Shown: positions 20,330-29,564 of the stretch, piece after piece
Layout of the letters: each line of letters opens with the position of its first letter
Position numbering within the stretch: position 1 is the first letter of the stretch
Notes under the pieces: generated by a model
Seen by the model: only the letters and a program-made list of their open reading frames with translations
Told to the model about the DNA's origin: nothing
Databases searched by the model: none
Made by a program: the position numbers and the translations under genes
From: Hymenobacter qilianensis
GTDB taxonomy: Bacteria > Bacteroidota > Bacteroidia > Cytophagales > Hymenobacteraceae
Assembly (NCBI RefSeq): GCF_014489555.1
Contig: NZ_CP060784.1
Coordinates: 434,001-498,000 of the forward strand
DNA length: 64,000 nucleotides
Direction of reading: 5' to 3'

Positions 20330-20764
20330 TTAAAGGCCGCGAGTCGGGCCTTCCTGGTTGAGGATATCATCGGCGTTGGTGCCACCGATGGCGCCGCCAC
20401 CTACCGAACCGGTACCGGTAATGTCTTGGCCGCCCCGACGACCGGCGCTAGGTGCGCTGGCTACGTCGCCGCTTTGGTCGCCGCTCAAGCCAACCGTTGA
20501 CTTCAGGGAGTTAAGAATGTCGTCGGCGTTGGCACGGTTGGCCAAGTCCTGACCGGTTTGCACAACACTGCCCTTCAAATCATTAACCTTCGCCAGGCTA
20601 TCCTGGAATAGCTTGGTCAGGTCGTCGCTGAACTTAGAAGCCGATTTTTTGAGTGTGGTGCGCGTTTCCTCGCCTGTTTCGGGCGCCAGGAGCAAGCCTG
20701 CAATGATGCCAGCACTTGCGCCAGCCAACAGGGAAAGAATGATTTTGCCGTTTTGGTCTTTCAT
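20330..20764 (-). CDS. YtxH domain-containing protein
   Basis: The 144-residue product begins with a conserved membrane-anchoring YtxH motif: LLAGASAGIIAGLLLAPETGEETRTTLKKSASKF. After it comes a helical segment likely to be a coiled coil (about residues 38-70), then a Gly/Ser/Asp-rich disordered tail that repeats the phrase NADDIL twice (about residues 79-83 and 130-134). YtxH proteins are stress-linked membrane proteins of unknown biochemical role. A second YtxH protein is encoded 175 bases upstream on the same strand, and a strong palindrome lies between them. Confidence 0.85.
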   Translation of the reverse strand: MKDQNGKIILSLLAGASAGIIAGLLLAPETGEETRTTLKKSASKFSDDLTKLFQDSLAKVNDLKGSVVQTGQDLANRANADDILNSLKSTVGLSGDQSGDVASAPSAGRRGGQDITGTGSVGGGAIGGTNADDILNQEGPTRGL

Positions 20765-20797
20765 GAACGTAAGCAGTAAAAAATAGAAAGATGAATA

Positions 20798-20839
20798 CGG
20801 ATCGGCCCTGCGGGCTGCGTAGGCCGCAGGGCCGATCCG
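20798..20839. repeat. GC-rich palindrome upstream of the YtxH gene
   Basis: CGGATCGGCCCTGCGG and its exact reverse complement (16 bp) flank a 10-base spacer. There is no T-run on either side, and it lies in the 5' region of the YtxH gene after the terminator of the gene before it, so it may act as a leader hairpin or a protein site rather than a terminator. Confidence 0.6.
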
Positions 20840-20875
20840 CCACTTGTAACGCTATTGCGCGGCGAAGGTTATCAC

Positions 20876-20915
20876 AAAAAAATCCCCTCCTCTAGTGTAG
20901 AGAAGGGGATTTTTT
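20876..20915 (-). terminator. Terminator after the YtxH-CsbD gene
   Basis: AAAATCCCCTCCTCTA pairs with TAGAGAAGGGGATTTT (one mismatch) around a short loop, with A and T runs outside. It ends the leftward upstream gene. Confidence 0.85.
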
Positions 20916-20938
20916 AGCGTTCAAAAGCCAACGTTGGC

Positions 20939-21373
20939 TTACAGATCGTTCAGCATTTTGGTGATTTCACGCTTGCCTTTGCCGAGCTTCTGCTGCAGGC
21001 GGCCTACGAGATCTTCTTCCTGACCTTCAGCATATTGCAGGTCCTCGTCGGTGAGCTGAGCATATTGCTGACGCAGCTTGCCTTTGCTCTCGTTCCAGTC
21101 ACCTTTCAGCTTCAGGCTGCTGCCTGCGCCCGTGATGCCCATATCTTCGAGCTTCTCTACGTAGCCTTTAAACTGAGAATCAAGCTGTTCGCCATATTTG
21201 GAAAGCTGCTCGCCCAGCTGGCCGCTGTACTTAGCAGCAGCGTTCTTCAGATTGCCACGAGTAGCAGTGCCTTTGTCAGGAGCCATCAGCAAACCTGCGA
21301 TGATGCCGGCGCTAGCGCCAGCTAATACGGCTAGAAGAATTTTTCCTGAGTTGTCTTCTTGTTGATACGACAT
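20939..21373 (-). CDS. YtxH-CsbD fusion protein
   Basis: The 144-residue product joins two stress-protein domains. Residues 10-45 are a YtxH membrane anchor (KILLAVLAGASAGIIAGLLMAPDKGTATRGNLKNAAAKYS). Residues about 90-140 match CsbD: LKGDWNESKGKLRQQYAQLT, then EDLVGRLQQKLGKGKREI. CsbD is a small sigma-B-type stress protein in Firmicutes and is common in Gram-negatives; its function is unknown. The fusion would place the CsbD part at the inner membrane. I chose the ATG at 21371-21373 because the YtxH pattern begins directly after it; an upstream in-frame start adds an unrelated 19 residues. Confidence 0.82.
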   Translation of the reverse strand: MSYQQEDNSGKILLAVLAGASAGIIAGLLMAPDKGTATRGNLKNAAAKYSGQLGEQLSKYGEQLDSQFKGYVEKLEDMGITGAGSSLKLKGDWNESKGKLRQQYAQLTDEDLQYAEGQEEDLVGRLQQKLGKGKREITKMLNDL

Positions 21374-21633
21374 GTTGGTAAGGAGAGAAAGTGAATACTT
21401 GAAAACAGGCGGCAAAATCGTTGGCTCCAAAAGGTGGAAACAGCGAAGTGAGGGCGCGCCTGGCTTGCTAAGCTGATTGCCTATACGAACACTGTTAAGC
21501 TGGGTTATATTTAAGGAATAAAAAATAGCTAAAATAAAATATACCGTTAGTCAGGAAGGCATTTTGCCCCCCAGCCCGTACTTTGACTTACCTACCCAAG
21601 TTGGGCAGGCAGGTTATTTTCCTTTATTCGTAC

Positions 21634-21900
21634 ATGAAAAACCTACTTTTTGCAGCTGCCTTTCTGCCACTGCTGGCTATGTGCAGCCAGCCGCCAGCCG
21701 CCACTACCGCTACCACTCCGGCTGCCTCTACCGCCGCCTGCATCGATTCTGCCAAAATCGATCCGGCCGGTATCTGCACCATGCAGTACGACCCCGTGTG
21801 CGGCTGCGACGGCAAAACCTACAGCAACGACTGTGTAGCCTCCAATGCGGGCGTGCTCACTTTCACGAAGGGCGAGTGCCCCACCACTCCGAAAAACTAA
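21634..21900 (+). CDS. Kazal-type serine protease inhibitor lipoprotein
   Basis: The 88-residue product starts with a lipoprotein signal ([12 protein letters not shown], lipid Cys at about residue 17), then a Pro/Thr/Ala linker and one Kazal domain with six cysteines: [35 protein letters not shown] and GECP. Kazal domains block serine proteases; at the cell surface this could protect against foreign or own secreted proteases. The reactive loop cannot be read for specificity from the sequence alone. I chose the ATG at 21634 because the lipobox needs it. The cupin gene follows after 19 bases. Confidence 0.88.
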   Translation: MKNLLFAAAFLPLLAMCSQPPAATTATTPAASTAACIDSAKIDPAGICTMQYDPVCGCDGKTYSNDCVASNAGVLTFTKGECPTTPKN

Positions 21901-21919
21901 GAATTTGCCCCCCAGCCTT

Positions 21920-22291
21920 ATGTCTGAACAGAAAAAGTACTTCCGCCAGCAAGCACCCTTCCGCGTGCCCACCACCGACGGCAAGCTCATTGAGGAGCAC
22001 ATTGGCCTGGCTAGCACGCACACCGCCCAATACAGCGTGGCGCACATGGTGGCGCCGCCCCAGTGGAGCGAGCCTCACCAGCGTCCCGAGTTCGATGAAA
22101 TAACCATCGTGGTGCGCGGCCGCAAGCGCTTTGAGGTAGATGGCGACATCATTGAGTTGAGCGCCGGCGAATCGCTGCTGATCAAAGCCGGGGCGCGGGT
22201 TCGGTATTCCAACCCGTTTGATGCGGAGTGCGAGTACTGGTCGATCTGCGTGCCGGCCTTTTCCATGGACACCGTTAACAGGGAAGCGTAG
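21920..22291 (+). CDS. Cupin domain protein
   Basis: The 123-residue product is a single cupin barrel. Motif 1 is seen as PHQRPEFDEITIVVRGRKRFEVDG and motif 2 as GESLLIKAGARVRYSNP. The usual metal-binding HxH of motif 1 is replaced by PHQRPEFDE, so one or more metal ligands may be missing; the function could be sugar or acid binding rather than catalysis. The start ATG at 21920 follows a TTTGCCCCCCAG motif copy directly. Confidence 0.8.
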   Translation: MSEQKKYFRQQAPFRVPTTDGKLIEEHIGLASTHTAQYSVAHMVAPPQWSEPHQRPEFDEITIVVRGRKRFEVDGDIIELSAGESLLIKAGARVRYSNPFDAECEYWSICVPAFSMDTVNREA

Positions 22292-22385
22292 CGCTGAGAT
22301 ATGAGAAGTAAGATACACGTCTGCTTCTTTCCCTCGAAGTTGTTTATCTTATAATCACATCTCTCATTCTCACTTCTCCTATATC

Positions 22386-23243
22386 ATGGACCAGCGCATC
22401 ATTAACCTCTTCGACGAGTACACCCACGCCCCGCTCAGCCGCAAGGAATTTATGGAGCGCCTGCTGAAAATAACGGGTGGCGCGGCGCTCGCCACGGCCG
22501 CGCTGGCGGTGCTGGAGCCCGGCTATGCCAACGCCGCCACCGTGCCCGTGCAGGATGCTAAGCTGGAAGAAGAAACCGTGAACTGGCCCGGCGACGGCAC
22601 CACCATGCAGGGCTACCTGGTGCACCCGAAAGGCAAAAAGAAGCGCGGCGCCGTGGTAGTCATTCATGAAAACCGCGGCCTCACACCCCACATCAAAGAC
22701 GTAACGCGCCGTGTGGCCCAAGCTGGCTACCTGGCTCTGGGCGTCGATGCGCTTTCACAATTCGGCGGCACGCCCACCGATGAAGACCAGGGTCGTACCC
22801 TCATCGGACAGCTCGACCCACAGAAAACGCTCAATAACTACCTCGCTGCCCTCACTTACCTGCGTCAGCGCCCGGACAGCAACGGCAAAACGGGCTGCGT
22901 GGGTTTCTGCTGGGGTGGCGCTATGGCCAACCGCCTCGCCCTCAGCGACCCTAAGCTAAATGCCGCTGTAGCCTACTACGGCACCCAGCCCAAAGACGCG
23001 GACGTTTCCAAAATTAAGGCGCATTTGATGCTGCACTACGCCGCCCTCGATGAGCGTGTAAATGCTGGGGCTGCCGCCTATGAAGCTGCTCTGAAAGCCG
23101 CCAATGTGAAGTATCAGCAGTTTATGTACGAAGGCGTAAACCATGCTTTCAACAACGACTCGTCCCCTGCCCGCTACAACGCCGAAGCTGCTAAGCTGGC
23201 TTGGGAGCGGACGTTGGGGTTGTTTAAGAAGGAGTTGAGCTAG
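22386..23243 (+). CDS. Dienelactone hydrolase family protein, exported
   Basis: An alpha/beta hydrolase of 285 residues with a cysteine nucleophile: VGFCWGGAMANRLA (Cys in the nucleophile elbow), the acid in HYAALDERVNAG and the His in EGVNHAFNND. The start, MDQRIINLFDEYTHAPLSRKEFMERLLKITGG followed by a hydrophobic Ala-rich stretch, looks like a twin-arginine-like leader, although only one Arg-Lys pair is present. The same N-terminus is common in YghX-like hydrolases of Bacteroidota. The substrate is unknown. Confidence 0.87.
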   Translation: MDQRIINLFDEYTHAPLSRKEFMERLLKITGGAALATAALAVLEPGYANAATVPVQDAKLEEETVNWPGDGTTMQGYLVHPKGKKKRGAVVVIHENRGLTPHIKDVTRRVAQAGYLALGVDALSQFGGTPTDEDQGRTLIGQLDPQKTLNNYLAALTYLRQRPDSNGKTGCVGFCWGGAMANRLALSDPKLNAAVAYYGTQPKDADVSKIKAHLMLHYAALDERVNAGAAAYEAALKAANVKYQQFMYEGVNHAFNNDSSPARYNAEAAKLAWERTLGLFKKELS

Positions 23244-23257
23244 GCGATTCTAGCTAC

Positions 23258-23917
23258 ATGACACTTCTATCCAATTTTAAGGTGAGACTATTAGCGGTTT
23301 TGTGCTGGACGGTATTTTTTGCAGGTTGTCAGGAAAAGCCCTCCACGCAAACCCCTACGGCTCCAGTTGGCACTGTCTCACCAGCCCTTGATACATCGGC
23401 AGTCAGTCAGGCACCCGAAGCGGTGGCAGCGCCGCCAGATTCGGTTGACGAATACTTGGATTAGGACGCTGCTAAAATTAACGGAAAACTGCCACTGGTT
23501 AGCAAAACGGAGGATCTGTATAAGCTGTTAGGCCAGCCTGATAGTTTAGCAAACCCAGACTTTCGGGATGTGTGCGTTAACTACTTCGATAACAAGGTTT
23601 TTCAGTATGCTTATTTCAAAGAAAGCCGGGCAGAAGTATATGGTGATACGGCAGTTATTACCTCCATTAATTTCCGCCAAAACCCGGCATTAGAGCTAAC
23701 AACTCCTACTCTTACGCTAAACAGTAAGACCACTTTAGCGGAGCTTGCTAAAATTTATCCGCTAGCTGTAAAAAATCAGGGTGAACTGGACGTGCATAGA
23801 GTCGGCAAGCGAACTCAGGTTTCTCTGGCAATGAGTAAAATCATGAGTGAAGAATCTTGGCTTTTACTTTTCGATAAAGGACTATTAGTAAAGATACTGT
23901 GGACAATGCAGTGCTAG
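23258..23917 (+). pseudogene. Lipoprotein gene interrupted by an in-frame TAG
   Basis: A frame of 219 codons is open throughout except for one TAG at 23462-23464. Before it: MTLLSNFKVRLLAVLCWTVF, lipobox FFAGC, and a Thr/Pro-rich linker ending DEYLD. After it, in the same frame: DAAKINGKLPLVSKTEDLY, LLGQPDSLANPDF and a further 110 residues ending LWTMQC. Changing TAG to GAG would give DEYLDEDAAK, so a point error or recent nonsense mutation fits. No family is recognised; the C-terminal part resembles a small periplasmic domain with the pattern KLLGQPD seen in several lipoproteins. Confidence 0.6.
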
Positions 23918-23986
23918 AGTGAAGCTACACTGAACTCTCATAGGAACAGAGATTTACATTGACTGCGTATACACCCAACCTCTACT

Positions 23987-24484
23987 ATGAAAAGGTATTG
24001 CTTACGATTCTTATTAGTGCTTGTGCTTCTGCATCAGCTACCGCAGCTTGTCTGTGCCCAAACGGTGACGCCAAAGCCCAGCAGTTATATGCAGATCTTC
24101 TATCACGGCACGAAAAGCTTTCCTGGGTCTGCTTACATGAGCTTTGCTCCGGCTTTTCGTAATCAAACAGATATCCGGTTGAATGAACCGGATTTAACGA
24201 GAGCGACGGCTAATTCTAATCTTGGCAAATCAGATCAAATAGTCGAAGTAAGAGCGACTAATGGAAAAGACGATCCTAAGTTGAAAGTAGCTGAACAAGA
24301 GCAGCAAAAGGAGCAACAGAGTAGTCTGGCAACTATGATAAAAAAACAGGAAGAGCGCGGACAGAAAATGCGTGCTCAACTAATGGTATCATTAAATGAG
24401 GCCGCCTCAGAAGGCTGGGAAGTTGTACAGATGAGTTCGTACGGAGACGGCGGCCTAGTGTACCTGCTTCGTCGAGCCAAGTAA
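23987..24484 (+). CDS. Secreted protein of unknown function
   Basis: The 165-residue product starts with a clear signal peptide (MKRYCLRFLLVLVLLHQLPQL, cut after CAQ or VCA). After it comes a middle region with a Glu/Gln/Lys-rich helical stretch (KLKVAEQEQQKEQQSSLATM), then ALNEAASEGWEVVQM-like residues: SLNEAASEGWEVVQMSSYGD, ending VYLLRRAK. The phrase EGWEVVQM..Y is typical of DUF4177-like domains, which occur in small proteins of unknown role; here only the last part fits. It has its own terminator and follows the interrupted lipoprotein gene. Confidence 0.65.
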   Translation: MKRYCLRFLLVLVLLHQLPQLVCAQTVTPKPSSYMQIFYHGTKSFPGSAYMSFAPAFRNQTDIRLNEPDLTRATANSNLGKSDQIVEVRATNGKDDPKLKVAEQEQQKEQQSSLATMIKKQEERGQKMRAQLMVSLNEAASEGWEVVQMSSYGDGGLVYLLRRAK

Positions 24485-24524
24485 TGCAATCTGGCGCTTA
24501 ATGCCACATATCTTTGAACTAAGT

Positions 24525-24560
24525 AAAAAAGCCCCCAGAAACAGTCTGGGGGCTTTTTTC
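24525..24560 (+). terminator. Terminator between converging genes
   Basis: AAAAAAGCCCCCAGA and TCTGGGGGCTTTTTT pair around AACAG. The ends would serve both the rightward gene and the leftward peptidase gene. Confidence 0.9.
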
Positions 24561-24577
24561 GACTTAATAACCAAAGT

Positions 24578-26139
24578 TTACGACTTCGGAACGGCTGCGG
24601 GCAGCGGCTTGCGTGGCAGCTTCTGGTCGCGCATAGCGGTGTGGTACACGAAGGAGGCTACAATGACGGAGGCCTGCTTAAGGTCATCGGCCTGCAAACG
24701 GTCGAAGGTATCCTGGTTGGTGTGGTGGGTGCGGGTGTTGTAGTCGAGGCCGTCCTGCACGAATTGGAAGCCGGGCAAGCCTACTGCGTCGAAGGCCAGG
24801 TGGTCGGTACCGCCGGTGTTGCGGGGCGTTACGGTCGTGGCACCCATGTCGGCGAATGGCTTTAGCCACGCGTCGAAGATGGGCGCAACGCCTTCGTTGC
24901 CCTGCAAATAGATACCGCGGATTTTACCGCCGCCGTTATCGAGGTTGAAGTAACCAGCCAACTTTTCGTGGTCGGGCAGCAGCTTCATAGTAGCGGGGTC
25001 GGCGAAATGGTTCTTCACGTAGTTGCGCGAGCCGTGCAAGCCCTGCTCCTCTTCACCCCACAGGGCAATGCGAATGGTACGGCGAGGCTTTACGCCGGTA
25101 GCCTTCAGGATGCGCATGGCTTCCATCATCACGGCGCAGCCTGCTGCATTATCCGTAGCGCCAGTGGCAGCGTGCCAGGAGTCCAAATGCCCCCAAGCAT
25201 CACAATTTCCTTTTTCAGCTTCTTGTCGGAGCCAGGAATCTCGGCTATAACGTTGTAGCCTTTTAGGTCGGTGTTCTGGAAGCGCGTCTTGGTTTCCATC
25301 TCTACTTCTACCGGAATACCAGCTTCCACCAACCGAATTAGACGCAGTTGGTCCTCGGGCGACATTTCTATTTCGGGCAATACAGGCTTCGCGTCAGCGG
25401 CGTATGGAGCACCATTGCTAGTGAAGAAAGTGCCGTGCGAACCACCACGCGTACTTAGCACCGCGGCAGCGCCTTCGCTCATCAGCATTTCGTTGAGCTT
25501 AGTACGCAACGCTGCCTGAGCACGACGGGCGTTCATTCGTTCCGTCATAGCTGGGTCTTCGGTCGTTGGGCGCGCGGGCTGAGCTTCCATCATTTTGGTT
25601 AGCTCATCATCGGTGTAGCGCTTTGCGTCGGCCTCAAAGGTGGTTTTGGGCGGTGTGGCTACGGCCGTCAGCACAATTTTATCGCGCAGCTTACCTTGAA
25701 ACTTAGCTAAATCAGCTTCGGTAGTAGCATTCACATATACTACCTGCTTTTTCACGTTGCCGGTAGTAGAGGGCGTCCAGGCTTTGGGCGCGCCAATCAT
25801 GGCGTGGTAGTAAGGCGCCGTCATAGCCACATACGACTTCTCGATGTCCCAGCCGCGGCCGAAGTCGCCCCAGGGCTCGATGTTGGCGTTGCTCATACCC
25901 CACTTGGTGAGCTGGCCTTTGGTCCACTCGTTGGCACGCTTCAAGCCGTCGGAGTTGGCTAGGCGCGGGCCGCAAACGTCGGTGAGGTAAAAGGCCGTTT
26001 CCATTACCTTGGAGCGGTTCATGCCTTCATCTTTGATCTTGGCAATCATAGCCTGATCAACTTTTTCGGCTTGTTGGGCCAAGGTAGGCGCGGCCAGAGC
26101 CAGGCCCCCGGCCAAGGCTAAGAGTCGGAGTATCGTCAT
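24578..26139 (-). CDS. M28-like zinc peptidase, secreted, frame broken by one missing base
   Basis: An exported aminopeptidase or carboxypeptidase of the M28 type. The start ([20 protein letters not shown]) is a signal peptide. The first frame covers the N-terminal protease-associated region up to KKEIVMLGG; the second carries the metal ligands: [20 protein letters not shown] (His-Asp region), [16 protein letters not shown] (catalytic and bridging Glu), [20 protein letters not shown] and [12 protein letters not shown]. Adding one G to the coding-strand G5 run (C5 at 25190-25194) gives [17 protein letters not shown] and about 520 residues, with the first zinc ligand restored. The break lies in a GGGGGC-ATTT copy of the dispersed motif. 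Confidence 0.88.
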
Positions 26140-26222
26140 GTGGTTTGGTTGGTGGTGAAAGATAGTTTAGGGGTTAAAGTACCGAGAAAAGCTTAAGAGT
26201 TGCAGACAGTCATACTTTAGAA

Positions 26223-26372
26223 CGTCATGCAGAGCAGCGCGAAGCATCTCGCCCGCTTCGTTGAACTGGCGTTGAGTACTACTCAGTAGAGATACTTCGG
26301 CTTCGCTCAGCATGACCGCCTTTTTACAATCTGACGACCGCGAGCGAGATGCTTCGCTACGCTCTGCATGAC
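26223..26372. repeat. Dispersed palindrome, composite copy
   Basis: Starts GTCATGCAGAGCAGCGCGAAG and ends CTTCGCTACGCTCTGCATGAC. Unlike other copies it has an internal half-copy (GAGATACTTCGGCTTCGCTC, then GCATGACC) and is about 150 bases long. It fills most of the 358-base space between two divergent genes; I see nothing else there except AT-rich flanks. Confidence 0.8.
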
Positions 26373-26497
26373 ATTCAATTTTATGCTTTTCTATTTAGAG
26401 CACGACGGACATAATAATACTATTGTGTCCAAAGGCCGATAACCCCACTCCCATCTCTCGCGTCTAACTCAGCAGCTTCCACTGTTCCGCTGCTGCT

Positions 26498-28307
26498 ATG
26501 AGTCTTTGGCAAATTATTCGCCGCCTGTACCCGTACGTGTTGCCTTACCGCGGACTGGTTATCAGCACGTTGCTGCTAACGCTGGTGGGGTCGTTGGCGG
26601 CGCAGGTCAATCCATTTGTGCTGCGCTACACCGTGGATACCGTGCAGGGACTGGTGGATAAAGGCCTTGGGTTGGCGCAGGGGCAAATTTGCTGCTGGCG
26701 GTAACCGCGCTGCTGTTGGGCAAGGAGGTAATCAACACCTTTATTCAGTTTGGGCAGAAGTTCTACGGCGAGAAAATCCGCATCAACGTCTCGAGCACCC
26801 TGCACCAGTCGGCCGTGGATAAAATTCTGAGCTACCAGCTCGGCTTCTACTCCGACAGCGGCAATCAGACCGGCAAGCTCCAAACCCGCATCGACCGCGG
26901 CGTGGAGAGCCTGATGAAGCTGGTCCAGAACTTCTTTATCGACATCCTGCCGCTGTTTGCCAACTCCATTGTCGCCCTCATCATCATGTTCATGGCCAAC
27001 ATGTACGTGGGGCTTGTGGCGCTAGGCATCCTTCCTATTTACTTCTGGATCAGCTACCGGCAGGCCGATAAGCTCAACGGCGTGCGTCGCAGTCTGCGCG
27101 GCTTGCGCGAGCAGCGCAGCCAAGGCCTCATCAACATCATCGACTCTATTGTGGTGATTAAGAGCTTTGTGCGCGAAGACTACGAGGGCGAAAAGCAGGC
27201 CGGCATGCAGCGCAACCTCGTGACCACCCAGCTCGAAACCCGCAAAACCAACTTCCTCTTCGACGGCCTAAAAACCTTCGTCGAGCAGATTGGCGTGGTG
27301 CTCATCATCATCTTGACCGCTTACCTGGTGCTGGATCGGCAGATTTCCATTGGGGCCATCATGTTTCACATTCTACTCTTCAACAACGTGTCGGCGCCCA
27401 TCCGCCAGCTCCACCGCATCTACGACGAGATGAACGAGGCTCTCACCTACTCCGAAGGCTTTTTCGACATCCTCGACGCCACCACCGAAACCGAGCGCAC
27501 CGGCCCCACCCCGCCCGACCAGCTCCGGGGGCTTTTTCGCTGCGCCACGTCGACTTCACCTACCCCAGCGGCACCCAGGCCCTCCACGATGTCAGCCTGA
27601 CCATTGCGGCCGGCCAAACCACTGCATTGGTAGGCCTCTCAGGGGCGGGCAAAAGCACTATTCTCAATCTGCTGTGCAAGTTCTACGAGCCCAACAGCGG
27701 CGAAATGCTCCTCGACGGCCGCCCCCTCTCCGACTACGACACCCACGCCCTGCGCCAGCGCATCGGGCTGGTGCTCCAGAAAAACCACATTTTCAAAGGC
27801 AGCATCGAGGAAAACATCCGCTACGGCAACTTCGAGGCGACCTTAGACGAGATAAAAGCCGCCGCCAAGCAGGCCTACCTCCACGATCAGATTATGGCCC
27901 TGCCCCAGCAGTATCAGTCCGATGCACAGCAGCTATCGGGCGGGCAGCAGCAGCGCATTGCCATTGCCCGGCTCTTCCTCAAGAACCCGCCCATTATCTT
28001 CCTCGATGAGCCCACCGCCTCCCTCGACGCCATTGCCACCGAGCAAATTAAGAACTCGCTTGACGCCATCAAGCAGGGCCGCACGGTGGTCATCATCTCC
28101 CACAGCCTCGCCCAAATCGTGGACTCCGACTGCATCTACGTCATGAAGCAGGGCCGCGCGGTAGAAAGCGGAACCCACGACGAGCTATACGACAAACGCG
28201 GCGCCTACCGCGAAATCTTCGACGCCTCGGCTCGCAGCCTCAATATCGAGAAACTAGCGCGGGTGATGGTGGATGATGGGGATGAAGTGGAGGATACGGC
28301 AGCGTAA
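26498..28307 (+). CDS. MsbA-type ABC exporter (permease-ATPase fusion), frame broken twice
   Basis: One half-transporter of about 603 residues is spread over three frames. First: MSLWQIIRRLYPYVLPYRGL with the first helix. Second: the remaining membrane helices (LLLAVTALLLGKEVINTF; NSIVALIIMFMANMYVGLVAL; VVLIIILTAYLVL). Third: the ATPase, with GLSGAGKST, LSGGQQQRIAIA, IIFLDEPTASLDA and the His in IISHSLAQI. Adding one G to G4 at 26680-26683 and one G to G5 at 27527-27531 joins them; the second site, GGGGGCTTTTT, is a motif copy and gives LRGAFSLRHVDFTYPSGTQ. It probably exports a lipid or drug as a homodimer. No substrate clue is adjacent. Confidence 0.9.
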
Positions 28308-28385
28308 GAGAGAAATTAATTACTAAAATTGGTATAGTCTTAAATTTAGTAGTTTCACACTTCACTGATTTGTAAAACCGAATAC

Positions 28386-29420
28386 ATGGCTTGGGAAATC
28401 ATAAACGATCCACCCATTATAGATCACAAACTAATAGCAGATAGTATCAAAATTGGTAAAAAGGTAATTATTCAATTTTCTAACCCACGATATAATAAAG
28501 CGCTGTTAAAAGATTTAGACAGTTTATGTGCTGTTAGTGACGCTAATCTTGCAATCAGATTCTATGGGCATTATCAATCAGGATTTGATTGCAAAGCACT
28601 TAAATATATACCACAAGTCAAATCTTTGTCGATTGATTGCCTTCAAAAGGCAATCAATATCCCTGAACTATCCAATTTAAGCAATTTAGAATCGCTAGCA
28701 ATTGATATTTTCGAGCTTCAGGAAGATGATATAATAGGATCAAATAATTTTAAAACAATTAAAGAACTAAGAATAGGCGACACCAAGACAAGAAAACTAG
28801 ACCTGATTCATTTAAAAGAATATACAAAGCTTGAAAAGTTATCAGTGACTGGACAAACCAGAAATATAGATGTAATAGGCGACCTATGTATCCTTGATAG
28901 CCTTAGACTCAACTCGATCAGTAAAGTACGAGTTGATTTTATTAACAGATTAAATAGACTAAAATTATTAACATTCTTACTGGGTGGCAGAAATAATATA
29001 GATGAAATTGAGCGTAACCACATCGAACACCTTGAAATAATAAGAGTGCGCGGCTTTAACAGTTTTAATAATTTAGATAATTTTGAAAAACTTAAATTCT
29101 TACAAATAGAAGATCAAATACAATTAAAAAATCTTTACTTCTCTAAACAACTAAAAGACCTCCAAAACCTTAGGATTCTAAACTGTAAAAATCTTTCATC
29201 AATCACAGGATTAGAGAACACAGGAAAATTAAATAGTTTGATAATATATAAAACCATGATTGAATTTAATGCCTTTATCGTAAATGCCTTACCTAAATCA
29301 TTACAGCATCTAGGGTTTTATACAGATAAAGAAACAGTTAACAAAGAGATAAAAAAGCGCCTTGAATCATTAGGTTATAATAAAGCTGCGTTTTTGCCCC
29401 AAACTGGCGCGAGCTTGTAG
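28386..29420 (+). CDS. AT-rich leucine-rich-repeat protein of unknown function
   Basis: The 344-residue product has repeated units of the LRR type, for example LSNLSNLESLAIDIFEL, KEYTKLEKLSVTG, IHLKEYTKLEKLSVTG and DNFEKLKFLQIED, with Asn-rich and Ile-rich composition and no signal peptide. Its codon use is strongly A/T-ending, quite unlike every neighbour, which suggests recent acquisition. The last residues (TGASL) and the TAG stop are encoded by the left arm of a repeat element that begins at 29403, so the native C-terminus may have been lost or replaced. Cytosolic LRR proteins of this kind have no common function; an immunity or protein-binding role is only a guess. Confidence 0.6.
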   Translation: MAWEIINDPPIIDHKLIADSIKIGKKVIIQFSNPRYNKALLKDLDSLCAVSDANLAIRFYGHYQSGFDCKALKYIPQVKSLSIDCLQKAINIPELSNLSNLESLAIDIFELQEDDIIGSNNFKTIKELRIGDTKTRKLDLIHLKEYTKLEKLSVTGQTRNIDVIGDLCILDSLRLNSISKVRVDFINRLNRLKLLTFLLGGRNNIDEIERNHIEHLEIIRVRGFNSFNNLDNFEKLKFLQIEDQIQLKNLYFSKQLKDLQNLRILNCKNLSSITGLENTGKLNSLIIYKTMIEFNAFIVNALPKSLQHLGFYTDKETVNKEIKKRLESLGYNKAAFLPQTGASL

Positions 29421-29564
29421 CTCGTGACCAGCCATGAAGATGAGATTGTATCTCATCGGCCGCGCTAGCGGCAAGACGGCTTCGGAATCGTTGCAATGGC
29501 AATGTTCTGGCGGGGAGGCACAGCCTCCCATCATAGTTGGTCACGAGCTACAAGCTCGCGCCAG
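29403..29564. repeat. Repeat element with 27-bp perfect terminal inverted repeats
   Basis: The ends 29403-29429 and 29538-29564 are exact reverse complements (beginning CTGGCGCGAGCTTGTAGCTC). Inside lie smaller palindromes, GATGAGATTGTATCTCATC, GCCGCGCTAGCGGC and GGAGGCACAGCCTCC. At about 162 bases without an open frame it looks like a non-autonomous palindromic element. Beyond it, 29565-29735 has no gene; it holds a GGGGGGC motif copy and a weak inverted repeat (GAATACACG / CCACGTATTC). Confidence 0.85.

Noticed and set aside
23462..23464. Selenocysteine or pyrrolysine recoding of TAG
   Set aside because: There is no sign of a pyrrolysine system, and no conserved structure after the stop; a point change is simpler.
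25129..25258. Rightward frames overlapping the M28 peptidase
   Set aside because: They have no family features and arise from the opposite strand of a clear peptidase with all zinc ligands.
28386..29420. Prophage or genomic island
   Set aside because: Only one AT-rich gene is seen, with no integrase, tRNA or phage genes and no matching direct repeats at its borders.
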